This document shows positions 1 through 9,476 of a stretch of DNA of 63,351 nt, piece after piece. Each line of letters starts with the position of its first letter. Within the stretch, counting starts at the first letter, position 1. The position numbers and the translations under genes were made by a program. This DNA is from Pseudoalteromonas sp. FUC4 (lineage in GTDB: Bacteria; Pseudomonadota; Gammaproteobacteria; Enterobacterales; Alteromonadaceae). Location: NCBI RefSeq assembly GCF_008370255.1, contig NZ_SEUI01000003.1, positions 337,531-400,881 of the forward strand. Reading direction: 5' to 3'. The notes under the pieces are model-generated. The model searched no databases and was not told where the DNA came from. It saw only the letters and a list, made by a program, of their open reading frames with translations.

Positions 1-708
1 AAAAATAATATCGCTATACTCACCATGAATACCGCTGAAAACCGCCACAACCCAGCGTTTTTGGCTGAGTTTAATTTACACCTAGACCACATTGAAGCAG
101 ATCAAAATATTAAGTCAGTTATTTTAACGTCGTCGAGTGATAAAAGTTGGTCATTGGGTATCGACCTTCAATGGATGTCAAATCCAAGTATTTTACCTGC
201 AGCAATTTCTGACTTTATGATTCAAATAAGTAACTTATTTAAACGTATAGTTACTTTTCCTATGCCTATTATTGCTGCGTTAAACGGGCACACCTATGGT
301 AATGGTTTTGTACTTGCGTGTGCGTGCGACTTTAGATTTATGAAATCAGACAAAGGTTTTTTTTGTTTTCCTGAAGTGGATGTAATGGTGCCGTTTGTTC
401 CATCTATGTTTCCTGTAATTAATAAAGCCATTTCGCAAACCTTCTTTAATCGCCTAGCTATGTCAGGAGAGCGTGTTGGTGCACAGCAGTTGCTAGAGAA
501 CAAAGTAGTTGAAGCTGTGTTTGAAAATAACGATGAACTACAAGCGGGTGTACTTGAGTTTGCTCAGCAGTTTAATAAAAATCGTTGGATTTACGCTCAA
601 AATAAAACACAAATGAATAAGCAGATTTTACTTACGATGAAAGAAGAAGATCCAAGCTTTATTGATAATATAAGTAAACTGCTGTGGAAAAATCTACAAA
701 AAAAATAG
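1..708 (+). CDS. Enoyl-CoA hydratase/isomerase (crotonase) family protein, 5' end outside window
   Basis: Crotonase-fold protein expected to act on an acyl-CoA thioester (hydration or isomerisation) in the cytoplasm. The frame is open from base 1 and reads KNNIAILTMNTAENRHNPAF, which matches the usual crotonase opening (..VAILTLNRPE.RNAL..). The ATG at 25 is therefore an internal methionine and the true start lies upstream of the window. The oxyanion-hole region is present (SLGIDLQWM), as is the segment AALNGHTYGNGFVLACACDF, which corresponds to the family's AaVnG.a.GgG.elalacD. The usual second acidic catalytic residue is not obvious, and FPEVDVMVPF replaces the common FPEv.lG..P. Substrate is therefore unknown. 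It stands alone before rnr on the same strand, with about 200 bp between them. Confidence 0.8.
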   Translation, partial: KNNIAILTMNTAENRHNPAFLAEFNLHLDHIEADQNIKSVILTSSSDKSWSLGIDLQWMSNPSILPAAISDFMIQISNLFKRIVTFPMPIIAALNGHTYGNGFVLACACDFRFMKSDKGFFCFPEVDVMVPFVPSMFPVINKAISQTFFNRLAMSGERVGAQQLLENKVVEAVFENNDELQAGVLEFAQQFNKNRWIYAQNKTQMNKQILLTMKEEDPSFIDNISKLLWKNLQKK

Positions 709-907
709 TATAAGTCTTAGTATTGCTACTAGATGAAAACACTTTGCAGTTAAGGGATCGTTAAGCCCCATTGCGCTAAATTTTTAAACTATACACCAAG
801 GTAAACAGCAAGGTAAAAGTGCTTTCTTAAAAGTTTAATAGCTTTTACCTGTCTCATTATAACTATATGGGTTAAAATACCTACATAACCAACTAACAAG
901 ATAGTGA

Positions 908-3403
908 ATGTCAAACCAAGATCCAAATCTCAGTCGAGAACAAGAAAAGTACGAAAACCCAGTCCCTAGTCGTGAGTTTATACTTACTCACCTTCAAGAG
1001 CGTTCAAAGCCTGCTAACTACGCGCAATTATGTGAAGAACTAGCAGTAAACGATGACGAACGCCAAATAGCATTTAAACGCCGCCTTCGCGCTATGGAGC
1101 GTGACGGACAGCTGTATTTTAATAAATTTAAATGCTACGCCCTAATTGACGAAGCCGGTTTAACCAAAGGCAAAGTAATAGGCCACAGAGACGGTTTCGG
1201 CTTTTTAGAAGTTGAAGGCGAGAGTAAAGATTGGTTTATTGCTAAGCACCAAATGAATATGGTGTTACATGGCGACATTGTACTAGCTAAAGGCACTAAA
1301 CGTGGTTCTGGCTCAAAATGCGATGCACGTATTATAAAAGTGCTTACTAACGAGCGCGCACCAATTGTTGGCCGTTACTTTGTTGAGCACGGTGTTGCTG
1401 TTGTAGTCGCTGAAGACCCGCGCATAACGCAAGATATAATGATTTTACCAGGCAACGAAAACGGTGCCCGCCATAACCAAATGGTGCAGGTTAAAATTAC
1501 GCAAAACCCAAGCCGTAACATGAACGCGGTAGGTAAAGTTATAGATGTACTTGGTGAGCATTTAGCCCCAGGTATGGAAATTGAAGTTGCACTGCGCAAT
1601 CACGATATTCCTCATGTGTGGCCAGAAGAAGTTGAAGCACAAGTTGCTCACCTAGGGGAATTTGTTGAAGAAGCCGGCAAACAAGGTCGCGTAGATTTAC
1701 GTGATTTACCACTTGTAACTATTGATGGCGAAGATGCACGCGACTTTGATGACGCCGTATATTGTGAACCTAAAAAATCAGGTGGCTGGCGCTTATGGGT
1801 TGCTATTGCCGATGTATCGCATTACGTAGGAATGAACACGCCGCTTAACAAAGAAGCAATTTTGCGTGGTAACTCAGTGTATTTTCCTGAGCAAGTAATT
1901 CCTATGCTACCAAAAGTGCTTTCTAACGGATTATGTTCGCTTAATCCAAAAGTAGATCGCTTATGTATGGTTGCCGAAATGACCGTGTCGAGCGCGGGTA
2001 AACTTTCGGGTTATAAGTTTTACGAAGCCGTGATGAACTCGCATGCACGGTTAACTTACACCAAAGTAAATGCCATTTTACAAAACGATGAAAAACTACG
2101 CGAAGAATACTCAGCCGTTGTGCCACATTTAACTGATTTACAGCAAATGTACATGGCACTTAAAGCTGCACGCCAAGACCGTGGTGCCATAGAGTTTGAA
2201 ACCCTAGAAACACGTTTTGTATTTAACGCTCAGCGTAAAATAGAATCAATAGTGCCTGTTATTCGTAATGACGCGCACAAACTAATTGAAGAATGTATGA
2301 TTTTAGCCAACGTATCAGCGGCTAAAATTCTTGAAAAGCATGAAGCGAGTGCGCTTTATCGTGTGCATGACGAACCAGATCAAGAAAAACTAGGTAACTT
2401 TACTAAGTTTTTAGGCGAGTTAGGTATCGAGAGTACATTAAGCGACGAACCAACACCAAAAGAAATAACGCAAGTATTAGCGCGATTGGGTGAGCGCCCA
2501 GAGGCTGAACTTATTCAAACTATGTTACTGCGTTCAATGAAACAAGCTGTATATCAGCCAGATAACATTGGTCACTTTGGTTTAGCGTTATCGGCTTACG
2601 CGCATTTTACGTCGCCAATACGTCGTTACCCAGATTTAGTAGTGCATCGTGCTATTAAAGCAGTAATAAAAGCACAAGGTCAGCAAACGTCTGGCGAATA
2701 TGCTTATACCGACGACGAAGTTGATCAACTAGGTGAGCAGTGTTCTACAACAGAGCGTCGCGCTGACGATGCAACTCGCGAAGTAGCTGATTGGCTTAAA
2801 TGTGAGTTTATGCAAGACCATGTAGGTGAAGAGTTTGATGGTGTTATTTCATCGGTTACCAATTTTGGTTTGTTTATTCGTTTAGACGATTTACAAATTG
2901 ATGGGCTTATTCACGTTACTAATTTAGGCGACGAGTTTTTTGCACATGATGCTGCAAAACACACCTTAATAGGAGAGCACTCTCACAAAGTTTATCGCCT
3001 TGGCGATAAAGTAACAGTAAAAGTTGCGTCGGTTAGTTTAGACGATCGCCGTATAAACTTAACGCTTAAAGGCGATGTTGCACAAGACAGATACTCACGT
3101 CGTCGTGCACCAAAAAAAGGTTCAGGCAAGTCTGAGCATGCGCCAGCAAGTGTACGTTCGCAATTAAAAGCAGGCAAAGTACCAGGTAAAAAGTCGCACA
3201 GCGATGACAAACCAAAAGGTAAAAAAAAGCCAGCAAATAAAGATAAAGGCAAGCCTGCAAATAAGTCTGCAACAAAACCTGCAGATAAAAAAGCAGCAGA
3301 CACTGCCGTAAAGAAAAAACCAAAGAAGAAGGCCGTTAAAAAGCCTAAAAGAGCAGGCAAAAATGCCCGCAAACGTACTAGCCCAGGAGCAGACAATACG
3401 TGA
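908..3403 (+). CDS. rnr: Ribonuclease R, 3'-5' exoribonuclease
   Basis: Processive 3'-5' exoribonuclease that degrades structured RNA and takes part in RNA quality control and cold adaptation. Domain order is complete for the family: N-terminal helix-turn-helix (about residues 20-85), two cold-shock OB folds (about 85-240, opening [13 protein letters not shown]), the RNB catalytic domain with the metal-binding motif [13 protein letters not shown] near residue 280, an S1 domain (about 650-735, [18 protein letters not shown]), and a very Lys/Ala/Pro-rich tail of about 90 residues. At 831 residues it is close to E. coli RNase R. The ATG at 908 has no strong Shine-Dalgarno. The stop codon overlaps the GTG start of rlmB by 4 nt, the usual gammaproteobacterial rnr-rlmB pairing, so the two are probably translationally coupled. 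Confidence 0.97.
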   Translation: MSNQDPNLSREQEKYENPVPSREFILTHLQERSKPANYAQLCEELAVNDDERQIAFKRRLRAMERDGQLYFNKFKCYALIDEAGLTKGKVIGHRDGFGFLEVEGESKDWFIAKHQMNMVLHGDIVLAKGTKRGSGSKCDARIIKVLTNERAPIVGRYFVEHGVAVVVAEDPRITQDIMILPGNENGARHNQMVQVKITQNPSRNMNAVGKVIDVLGEHLAPGMEIEVALRNHDIPHVWPEEVEAQVAHLGEFVEEAGKQGRVDLRDLPLVTIDGEDARDFDDAVYCEPKKSGGWRLWVAIADVSHYVGMNTPLNKEAILRGNSVYFPEQVIPMLPKVLSNGLCSLNPKVDRLCMVAEMTVSSAGKLSGYKFYEAVMNSHARLTYTKVNAILQNDEKLREEYSAVVPHLTDLQQMYMALKAARQDRGAIEFETLETRFVFNAQRKIESIVPVIRNDAHKLIEECMILANVSAAKILEKHEASALYRVHDEPDQEKLGNFTKFLGELGIESTLSDEPTPKEITQVLARLGERPEAELIQTMLLRSMKQAVYQPDNIGHFGLALSAYAHFTSPIRRYPDLVVHRAIKAVIKAQGQQTSGEYAYTDDEVDQLGEQCSTTERRADDATREVADWLKCEFMQDHVGEEFDGVISSVTNFGLFIRLDDLQIDGLIHVTNLGDEFFAHDAAKHTLIGEHSHKVYRLGDKVTVKVASVSLDDRRINLTLKGDVAQDRYSRRRAPKKGSGKSEHAPASVRSQLKAGKVPGKKSHSDDKPKGKKKPANKDKGKPANKSATKPADKKAADTAVKKKPKKKAVKKPKRAGKNARKRTSPGADNT

Positions 3404-4143
3404 GTAATGAATTAATTTTTGGCTTTCATTCTGTTGAAGCAATTTTAGAAAGCGAACCAGAGCGCTTTGTAGAAATTTACGCCCTTAAAGGTCGTGACGA
3501 CAAACGCTCAACTCCGATTATTGATGAAGCACGTAAATTTGGTATTTCAGTACAGTTTATGCAGCGTAAAGCCCTTGATAGCAAATCAAAAGGTGAGCAG
3601 CATCAAGGTATTATTGCCAACGTAAAAGCAGCGCCAACGTTTAACGAAAAAGATCTTGATGCGATAATCGCTCGTGAAGACACACCGTTTTTACTTGTGC
3701 TTGATGGTATTACCGATCCGCATAACTTAGGTGCATGCCTACGTAGTGCAGACGCTGCTGGTGTTCACGCTGTTATTGTACCTAAAGATAAGTCGGCAAA
3801 GCTTAACGGCACAGCACGTAAAGTGGCCTGTGGCGCAGCCGAAACAGTACCGCTTATTCAAGTGACTAACCTTGCACGTACGCTTCGTGAAATTAAAGAT
3901 GCAGGCGTATGGGTTGTAGGCACTGCTGGCGAAACTGATAACCACGTATTTGATGCAAGCTTAACGGGGCCAATGGCTATTGTTATGGGCGCAGAAGGCG
4001 AGGGCATGCGACGCTTAACGCGTGAGCATTGCGATATGCTCGTTAAAATCCCAATGGCGGGTACAGTTTCAAGCTTAAACGTATCGGTAGCCACGGGTAT
4101 TTGTTTGTTTGAAGTATTACGCCAACGTAACGCAAATAACTAA
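3400..4143 (+). CDS. rlmB: 23S rRNA (guanosine-2251-2'-O)-methyltransferase RlmB
   Basis: SpoU/TrmH-family (SPOUT knot) methyltransferase that methylates the 2'-O of G2251 in the 23S rRNA P-loop using S-adenosylmethionine. All three SpoU motifs are visible: motif 1 [21 protein letters not shown] region (about residues 105-125), motif 2 [12 protein letters not shown] (about 193-204) and motif 3 [20 protein letters not shown] (about 214-233). A substrate-binding domain precedes them. The start is GTG, sharing 4 nt with the rnr stop (GTGA). An AGGAG at 3386-3390 inside rnr gives the ribosome site. Length of 247 residues is standard for the family. A strong hairpin terminator follows at 4171. Confidence 0.96.
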   Translation: MSNELIFGFHSVEAILESEPERFVEIYALKGRDDKRSTPIIDEARKFGISVQFMQRKALDSKSKGEQHQGIIANVKAAPTFNEKDLDAIIAREDTPFLLVLDGITDPHNLGACLRSADAAGVHAVIVPKDKSAKLNGTARKVACGAAETVPLIQVTNLARTLREIKDAGVWVVGTAGETDNHVFDASLTGPMAIVMGAEGEGMRRLTREHCDMLVKIPMAGTVSSLNVSVATGICLFEVLRQRNANN

Positions 4144-4170
4144 TATATAAAACGATAAGTTTTATGTATT

Positions 4171-4206
4171 AAAAAGCCGAGATTGAAATTCAATCTCGGC
4201 TTTTTT
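4171..4206. terminator. Bidirectional intrinsic terminator between rlmB and the FecA-like receptor
   Basis: A perfect 15-bp stem (AAAAAGCCGAGATTG / CAATCTCGGCTTTTT) with a 5-nt loop. There is a T-run on the plus strand and the matching A-run on the left, so it can stop rlmB on plus and the TonB receptor on minus. Confidence 0.9.
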
Positions 4207-4262
4207 GTGTCTGTAATTTACGCTTTAACTTTGCATCAATTGATGCAGGTTGGTATAACTCG

Positions 4263-6419
4263 CTAGAATGAGTAAGTGTAGCCTACCTGTACTGTACGCG
4301 GCTTACCTGGTTGAATGCCACCGTTTGAGCGGTTAGCAACGTATGTTTTATCAAACAAGTTATCAACGCTTAGGTATACTTTTTGATTCTCATCAATTAA
4401 GTATTTAGCAGCTAAATCCCATACTACGCGGCTATCAATTGCGTTTAAGCCCGACTCAGTTAAGTTAGCATGCGCATCAGATACGTAACGTATTTGGCTG
4501 TTAACTACAAACGCAGAAAACTCAGCACCTAACGATAACGCTACTTGGTTTTCTGGTACGTAAGGCATTGCATCGCCTTTTTCTACCGCGCCCCAAATTT
4601 CTGAATCAAAATCGTTTTTAAACTCAGAGTCTGTGTAGGTATACGTTAATTTAACTGGGAACATAGCTGTATCAGTTGCAAACGTACGTGCTGCACTAAA
4701 TTCAAAGCCCGCTACTTCTACTTCACCGTAGTTGTATTGGTCGCCAATGTTGTCGTCGCTACAACCAACCGCTGCAGTACAGTTACCGTGCATGTTGTCG
4801 TAGTCTGAGTAAAAGGCAATTACTTCACCGCTAAAGCCATCCATATTGAAGCGAGAGCCAAACTCAATGTTTACACTTTCTTCTTCTTCTTGGTCTGCAT
4901 TACCAGGCGCTGCTGGTGCATACCCTTTTTGAATGCCTGCAAGTAGCGTTACGTTTTCGTTAAGTGTGTAAGTGGCACCTAATGACGGCACTAAAATTTC
5001 AGTGTCGTTCGACACATCTTTAGTTAAACCGTTGCTGCGAGTTGGATCTGATTTAGACCACTCTTCACGCGTAATAGTAATGTCTTCATAACGAAGACCT
5101 GCACTTACTACTAATGCATCAATTGTCCACTCGTCTTGAATAAACAAGGTACTTGCTTCTGCGCTATCTACACGGTTGCTATCAGAGCCCGGAACGCCTT
5201 GCTCTGTAAGCGTTAAGCTTAGGTCTTGATTAAGTGTGTACTTGTCTTCCCATTGAAAACGATCCATTTCGTCTTCGTGGTAACGTACGCCAACAGTCAC
5301 ATAGTGATCGCCTGCAGGAATATGTAATTCAGACTGAATACCTTTAGCTTGGTAATCGCGGTTATTAGCTTTAATACCAATACCTTCAATGCCTTCGCTT
5401 GTCGGGTTTGCTTCAAATTCACTGTATTGCTCAAGGTAGTTTTCGCTTACTTTGCTGGCTTTATACCAGTTACGATGAAAATCGTTTAAGTAAGCCGTAG
5501 CTAAAAATTCATAGCCATCACCAAAACGGTACGCGTAGTTAAGTTGGTATGCGTTATGGCGAGTATTCATTTCATCGTTTTGCGATGCAGCATAACGACG
5601 GTAAGGACTTTCTTGATAGTCTTCGTCAGTTAAGCCCATGTATGTTTCGTCTGATGTTTCGTCAGAGTACTTAATTTTTAGCTCAAGATTATGTGCATCG
5701 TTTTGACCAAACGTATGGCCGAACTTTAGTAGTAAATCTGTTTTTTCAAAGCCGGTGTTGTCATTGCCTACTGGCAGCTCTTTAAAGCCGTCTGCGCCGT
5801 AAGTAAATACTTCAATTAAGCCTGCTGTGTTGTTTTTTTCTTTACCAAAGTAAGCGTGACCTTTGTAGTAACCGTCGCTACCAAGGGCTGCATCTACCAT
5901 ACCTTTTGAGCTATTTGGCTCAGTAGGTAAGCTGCGCGAAAGTAAGTTTAAAACACCACCCGTAGTACGCGGGCCGTACTTAACTGATGCCGCGCCTTTT
6001 AATACTTCAATAGATTCCATACGACCCATAGTAGGGAAGTAGTAAGCAGATGGTGCTGAGTATGGTGCTGGTGCAACTAAAACACCGTCTTCCATTACTG
6101 ATATTTTATCGTTACGACCAGTACCTGTACCGCGCATACCAATATTAGGACGAAGGCCGTAGCCGTCTTCTTCTTGCACGTACACGCCCGGAACAGACGC
6201 TAAAACGCGAGAAATATCGGTAAACTGGAATTTTTGAAGCTCTTCTTCAGAAATAAACGTAGCCGAACCAGGAATATCGTTAATTGCTTGCTGAGAGCCA
6301 ATAACAGTAATTTGTTCAAAGCGTTGTTCTTTATTGCTGGTGTCTTTTGCTATTGCAGTAGCACTAAAAGACAAAGCAACCGCAGTTGCCAGAGTAGATA
6401 CTAAAAACTTAGGGTTCAT
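4263..6419 (-). CDS. TonB-dependent outer-membrane receptor, FecA-like
   Basis: Outer-membrane beta-barrel receptor energised by TonB. The plug is very close to FecA (ferric dicitrate): GYGLRPNIGMRGTG, ISVMEDGVLVAPAPYSAPSA, IEVLKGAASVKYGPRTTGG. It has a signal peptide (MNPKFLVSTLATAVALSFSATAIA), a TonB-box-like segment FEQITVIGS, and a C-terminal barrel ending in aromatic F. Start chosen at 6419 because AGGA lies 5 nt upstream (AGGAACACAATG); an in-frame ATG 5 codons earlier has no such site. Length of 718 residues is normal. No FecR/FecI anti-sigma pair is adjacent, and the long N-terminal signalling domain of true FecA is absent, so iron dicitrate is only one possible ligand. The next gene on the same strand is a LysR regulator about 210 bp upstream. 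Confidence 0.9.
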   Translation of the reverse strand: MNPKFLVSTLATAVALSFSATAIAKDTSNKEQRFEQITVIGSQQAINDIPGSATFISEEELQKFQFTDISRVLASVPGVYVQEEDGYGLRPNIGMRGTGTGRNDKISVMEDGVLVAPAPYSAPSAYYFPTMGRMESIEVLKGAASVKYGPRTTGGVLNLLSRSLPTEPNSSKGMVDAALGSDGYYKGHAYFGKEKNNTAGLIEVFTYGADGFKELPVGNDNTGFEKTDLLLKFGHTFGQNDAHNLELKIKYSDETSDETYMGLTDEDYQESPYRRYAASQNDEMNTRHNAYQLNYAYRFGDGYEFLATAYLNDFHRNWYKASKVSENYLEQYSEFEANPTSEGIEGIGIKANNRDYQAKGIQSELHIPAGDHYVTVGVRYHEDEMDRFQWEDKYTLNQDLSLTLTEQGVPGSDSNRVDSAEASTLFIQDEWTIDALVVSAGLRYEDITITREEWSKSDPTRSNGLTKDVSNDTEILVPSLGATYTLNENVTLLAGIQKGYAPAAPGNADQEEEESVNIEFGSRFNMDGFSGEVIAFYSDYDNMHGNCTAAVGCSDDNIGDQYNYGEVEVAGFEFSAARTFATDTAMFPVKLTYTYTDSEFKNDFDSEIWGAVEKGDAMPYVPENQVALSLGAEFSAFVVNSQIRYVSDAHANLTESGLNAIDSRVVWDLAAKYLIDENQKVYLSVDNLFDKTYVANRSNGGIQPGKPRTVQVGYTYSF

Positions 6420-6631
6420 TGTGTTCCTAATCATGTCAATTATCTTAATTGGCGTAATTTGAACACGTTAACGAATACGAATCAATGTTATTAACTATTT
6501 AATTATTCAGTTTAATAGAACTAAAAACACCTGCTTATGCAACTTAATTAACTAAATTGTTTCTTTTGTATTATTTTGTAATTATTTTACTAGTTATAAA
6601 GACTGAACGAGTTATATGTACCATATAAGCG

Positions 6632-7477
6632 CTAGCCCAAGCGTAGGGCTATAAATTCAGCGAGTTTATCTACCGCGTTTTCCGACTCACCCGAACTTTT
6701 AACCAAACTAATACCAATATTACCAAGGGCAGGTAAATGCTTGGTTTGAACCTGATAGTTAAGCTCACTCGGTACTGTGCTTTTGGCAAGTACCGTAATG
6801 CCTAAGCCTTCCTTTAATGCAGCAATAAGGCCGGTTAAATCGGCGTTGCTATAAACTATTCGGTATTTAATGCCCGCACTTTTTAATGCATCAGTAGCAC
6901 GGCGACGATAAATACACCCCTCTGGTGCGGTAACTAGTGTAACCACGTCGTTTTGCGCAAGTGACAGGTCGCCCACCCAGACTAACTCGTCTTGCATAAA
7001 AATAGGGAACTTATCAGAGTTGAGTCGCTCATTTAGCGCAAGTACTAAATCGAACTGATCTTGGCGAGAAGCCGAAAGCAAATGCTTACTTAAACGCGAT
7101 TTTACTTCTAACGACACCTCAGGGTAGAGCGCCACAAAGTCGCCAATAATTGAGGGTAAAATACGCGCTGCAAATTCGCTCGGAATACCCAAGCGCACTT
7201 TACCTGCAATGTTTTCTGAGGTGAACTGCTGCAAAATAGCATCGTTGTGTTGCATCATTTGTTTTGCCATAGGCAATAATAGCTCGCCGTACTGATTTAA
7301 TACTTGGCGCTGCCCTTGTTTTTTAAATAGTTTATAGCCAAGCACGTCTTCTAAGCGCTTTATTTGCAAACTTACAGCAGGTTGCGACAGGCCAAGTAAA
7401 TCGCCTGCTTTAGCAAAACCACCTACCTCAACTACCATTACAAAAGTGCGTAAACCGTCTGTTGATATGTTTTTCAT
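6632..7477 (-). CDS. LysR-family transcriptional regulator, LrhA-type
   Basis: DNA-binding regulator of 281 residues. The N-terminal winged HTH (GLRTFVMVVEVGGFAKAGDL, LGLSQPAVSLQIKRLEDVLG, about residues 8-50) is followed by a LysR_substrate effector domain (about 90-280). The pattern (LRTFV.V.e.GgF.kAg..lg.SQpAVSlQIkrLE.., EGCIYRRRATDALKSAGIKY) is nearest to the LrhA/HexA branch. It is transcribed away from the GcvT-like gene at 7604, and the 126-bp gap holds a perfect 24-bp palindrome. This geometry is typical of a LysR regulator controlling the divergent gene and itself. It could also act on the FecA-like receptor downstream. Effector unknown. Confidence 0.9.
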   Translation of the reverse strand: MKNISTDGLRTFVMVVEVGGFAKAGDLLGLSQPAVSLQIKRLEDVLGYKLFKKQGQRQVLNQYGELLLPMAKQMMQHNDAILQQFTSENIAGKVRLGIPSEFAARILPSIIGDFVALYPEVSLEVKSRLSKHLLSASRQDQFDLVLALNERLNSDKFPIFMQDELVWVGDLSLAQNDVVTLVTAPEGCIYRRRATDALKSAGIKYRIVYSNADLTGLIAALKEGLGITVLAKSTVPSELNYQVQTKHLPALGNIGISLVKSSGESENAVDKLAEFIALRLG

Positions 7478-7514
7478 ATTTAAAATTACAATTTATATGG
7501 CTATATATATAAGT

Positions 7515-7538
7515 ATTATTTATCAATTGATAAATAAT
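7515..7538. promoter_or_regulatory. Perfect 24-bp palindrome, candidate LysR operator
   Basis: ATTATTTATCAA followed by TTGATAAATAAT is perfectly self-complementary over 24 bp. It sits between the divergent LysR and GcvT-like genes, just upstream of a -35 box, and is centred near -54 of the predicted plus-strand transcript. LysR proteins usually bind an inverted repeat around -65. Assignment to this regulator is inferred. Confidence 0.7.
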
Positions 7539-7544
7539 TACAAT

Positions 7545-7573
7545 TTGTTGTTGATAGGCGTGGGCAATATACT
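7545..7573 (+). promoter_or_regulatory. Sigma-70 type promoter for the GcvT-like gene
   Basis: TTGTTG (7545-7550) and TATACT (7568-7573) are separated by 17 bp, with the palindrome ending 6 bp before the -35 box. An alternative pair is TTGATA (7551) with TATAAT (7576), spacing 19. Confidence 0.5.
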
Positions 7574-7603
7574 TTTATAATCGAAAATACATAGGTGTTT
7601 GTT

Positions 7604-8203
7604 ATGACTTTTAACCCAATAATGTTTGCCCGCCACAGCAACGCAAGTAGTGCGGTTACTAACGCTTTGCAAACTAACAACAATCACGTTGTAATGGATT
7701 TTAGCGGCACCGAAACCAGTGTATTTTTAAGCACTATTTTAGGGCTTGATTTAACTAAGCTTACCGCCAGCGGTTTAGGCTTAAAAGGCACGCTTGATGG
7801 CGATTATAATTCTGACTACAGTTTTGCTGTTTATTACTTTAGCGAAACCGCCTTTAGATTCGTACTGCCACACAATGCAAGCCTTCAACTACAAGCGCTT
7901 ATAAACGAGCAACAACTACGTTTTGATATTGATTATGTAGTACGCACCGACCTAGCAAGCTTTATTTTAAGTGGCGACAACGCATTTGATACCCTAGTTA
8001 ATGCCTTTAAATTAACGCCAGGTTTGCGCCTTTCTGACGCGCAACTTTGCTACGGTGCACAAAGCGGTGATGTATTTATTACCGCCATTGATAATAACGA
8101 CGAACAACACTTTGTATTAGTCGCTAAACAACAAGAATTACAAAAATGGCAAAGCTACATGCAAGCGCAAGGTTTTGCACTTATGCATAGTGAAGCCGCA
8201 TAA
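7604..8203 (+). CDS. GcvT-like single-domain protein (degenerate aminomethyltransferase paralogue)
   Basis: No specific name recognised. Aligned by eye with the gcvT product about 120 bp downstream, it shows the same order of elements: DFSGTETSVFLSTILGLDLTKL against [35 protein letters not shown] against [13 protein letters not shown], and GDVFITAI...FVLVAKQQELQKW against GDLFIATT...[13 protein letters not shown]. It lacks the GcvT C-terminal domain, and the segments that in GcvT read GMFDVSHM and [10 protein letters not shown] are not conserved, so catalytic activity is doubtful; a folate-binding or regulatory role is possible. Start placed at ATG 7604 because AGG at 7593-7595 is correctly spaced; an in-frame GTG lies at 7595. 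It has its own promoter and a downstream hairpin, so it is separable from gcvT. Confidence 0.7.
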   Translation: MTFNPIMFARHSNASSAVTNALQTNNNHVVMDFSGTETSVFLSTILGLDLTKLTASGLGLKGTLDGDYNSDYSFAVYYFSETAFRFVLPHNASLQLQALINEQQLRFDIDYVVRTDLASFILSGDNAFDTLVNAFKLTPGLRLSDAQLCYGAQSGDVFITAIDNNDEQHFVLVAKQQELQKWQSYMQAQGFALMHSEAA

Positions 8204-8215
8204 CGAATAAAAACA

Positions 8216-8247
8216 ACAGGTGAACATAACAATGTTTACCTGTTTTT
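8216..8247 (+). terminator. Intrinsic terminator or attenuator between the GcvT-like gene and gcvT
   Basis: ACAGGTGAACAT, a 4-nt loop, then ATGTTTACCTGT (12 bp with one G-U pair) running into five or six T residues. It lies 13 bp after the stop of the GcvT-like gene and about 75 bp before gcvT. Confidence 0.75.
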
Positions 8248-8320
8248 AATTGTAATTAAGCAATTAAAGTCTATTTAAGCCACGCCCTAAGCAGGGTTAA
8301 TTTAAACGTGAAGGAATGTT

Positions 8321-9403
8321 ATGACTTCTAAAACTGTACTACATGCTAAGCACCTAGAAGCGGGCGCAAAAATGGTTGATTTTCATGGCTGGGAAATGCC
8401 AATCAACTACGGCTCACAAATAGAAGAACACAATAGCGTGCGTACCGACGCAGGTATGTTTGACGTATCACACATGACTATTGTTGATATTGAAGGGCCT
8501 CAAGCAAAAGCATTTTTACGTAAGCTAGTAGCTAACGACGTTGCAAAATTAACCGTACCAGGCAAAGCGCTTTACACAGGCATGCTTAACGAGCAAGGCG
8601 GTGTAATAGACGACTTAATTATTTATTTTTTCAGTGAAACGTTTTACCGCCTAGTTGTTAACTCAGCAACGCGCGAAAAGGACCTAGCACATTTAGCTAA
8701 CGTATCGAGCGACTTTGAGGTAACTGTTACAGAGCGCCCTGAGTTTGCAATGATTGCAGTACAAGGCCCTAATGCTAAAGCAAAAACAGCCACTCTTTTA
8801 AATGCTGAGCAACAAGCCGCAGTTGAAGGTATGAAGCCGTTTTTTGGTGTTCAAGTAGGTGATTTATTTATTGCCACAACGGGTTATACTGGCGAAGACG
8901 GTTACGAAATAGTAGTACCGAACGACCAAGCAGCCGATTTATGGCAACAACTGCTAGACGCAGGTGTTAAGCCTGCTGGTTTAGGTGCACGCGACACGCT
9001 ACGTTTAGAAGCAGGTATGAACCTTTACGGCCTAGATATGGACGAAAGCGTATCACCACTTGCAGCTAACATGGCATGGACCATTGCATGGGAACCAGAA
9101 GATCGCGATTTTATTGGTCGTGACGTGCTTGTTAAGCAACGCGCAGAGAAAAGCACTGACAAACTTGTTGGCTTAGTGTTTGAAGACAAAGGCGTTTTGC
9201 GTAGCGGTTCAAAAGTAATTGTTGACGGTGGTGAAGGGGTTATTACCTCAGGTACTTTCTCACCAACACTTGGTTTTAGTGTAGCCCTTGCACGTGTACC
9301 ACGTTCAACAGGCGATACAGCTCAAGTAGAAATGCGTAAAAAATTAGTAAACGTTAAAGTAGTAAAGCCTAGCTTTGTACGTAACGGTAAATCAATAATT
9401 TAA
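8321..9403 (+). CDS. gcvT: Glycine cleavage system T protein, aminomethyltransferase
   Basis: T protein of the glycine cleavage complex. It transfers the methylene carbon from the aminomethyl-lipoyl arm of GcvH to tetrahydrofolate and releases ammonia. It has 360 residues, typical of the family. Diagnostic segments include [20 protein letters not shown] near the N terminus, [10 protein letters not shown] (about residues 42-51), [13 protein letters not shown] (about 188-200) and the [18 protein letters not shown] folate-site region (about 220-240). ATG at 8321 is preceded by AAGGA. It is followed by gcvH with a 73-bp gap containing a stem-loop, and by gcvP farther on. Confidence 0.98.
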   Translation: MTSKTVLHAKHLEAGAKMVDFHGWEMPINYGSQIEEHNSVRTDAGMFDVSHMTIVDIEGPQAKAFLRKLVANDVAKLTVPGKALYTGMLNEQGGVIDDLIIYFFSETFYRLVVNSATREKDLAHLANVSSDFEVTVTERPEFAMIAVQGPNAKAKTATLLNAEQQAAVEGMKPFFGVQVGDLFIATTGYTGEDGYEIVVPNDQAADLWQQLLDAGVKPAGLGARDTLRLEAGMNLYGLDMDESVSPLAANMAWTIAWEPEDRDFIGRDVLVKQRAEKSTDKLVGLVFEDKGVLRSGSKVIVDGGEGVITSGTFSPTLGFSVALARVPRSTGDTAQVEMRKKLVNVKVVKPSFVRNGKSII

Positions 9404-9414
9404 ATAATTTGGTT

Positions 9415-9446
9415 ATATCAATCAGTGTAATTACAGTGATTGATAT
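9415..9446 (+). promoter_or_regulatory. Stem-loop in the gcvT-gcvH gap
   Basis: ATATCAATCA (9415-9424) pairs perfectly with TGATTGATAT (9437-9446), enclosing a TGTAA/TTACA inner stem. This makes a 32-bp interrupted palindrome. There is no T-run after it, so it looks more like an operator or an mRNA-stabilising or processing hairpin than a terminator. It ends 30 bp before the gcvH ATG. Confidence 0.6.
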
Positions 9447-9476
9447 CCTCCCAATATAAACCAAAGGACAAATAAA

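Noticed and set aside
2992..3442. Several hydrophobic-looking frames on the minus strand opposite the end of rnr
   Set aside because: They are mirror images of the Lys/Ala-rich codons of the RNase R tail (poly-AAA/GCA read in reverse), without ribosome sites or family resemblance.
6440..6620. Possible Fur box upstream of the FecA-like receptor (TTGATTCGTATTC-like on the minus strand)
   Set aside because: Too few matches to the GATAAT repeat pattern; an A/T-rich region gives such partial matches by chance.
8204..8320. Glycine riboswitch upstream of gcvT
   Set aside because: No tandem aptamer-like conserved blocks are visible; the region is short and dominated by a terminator hairpin.
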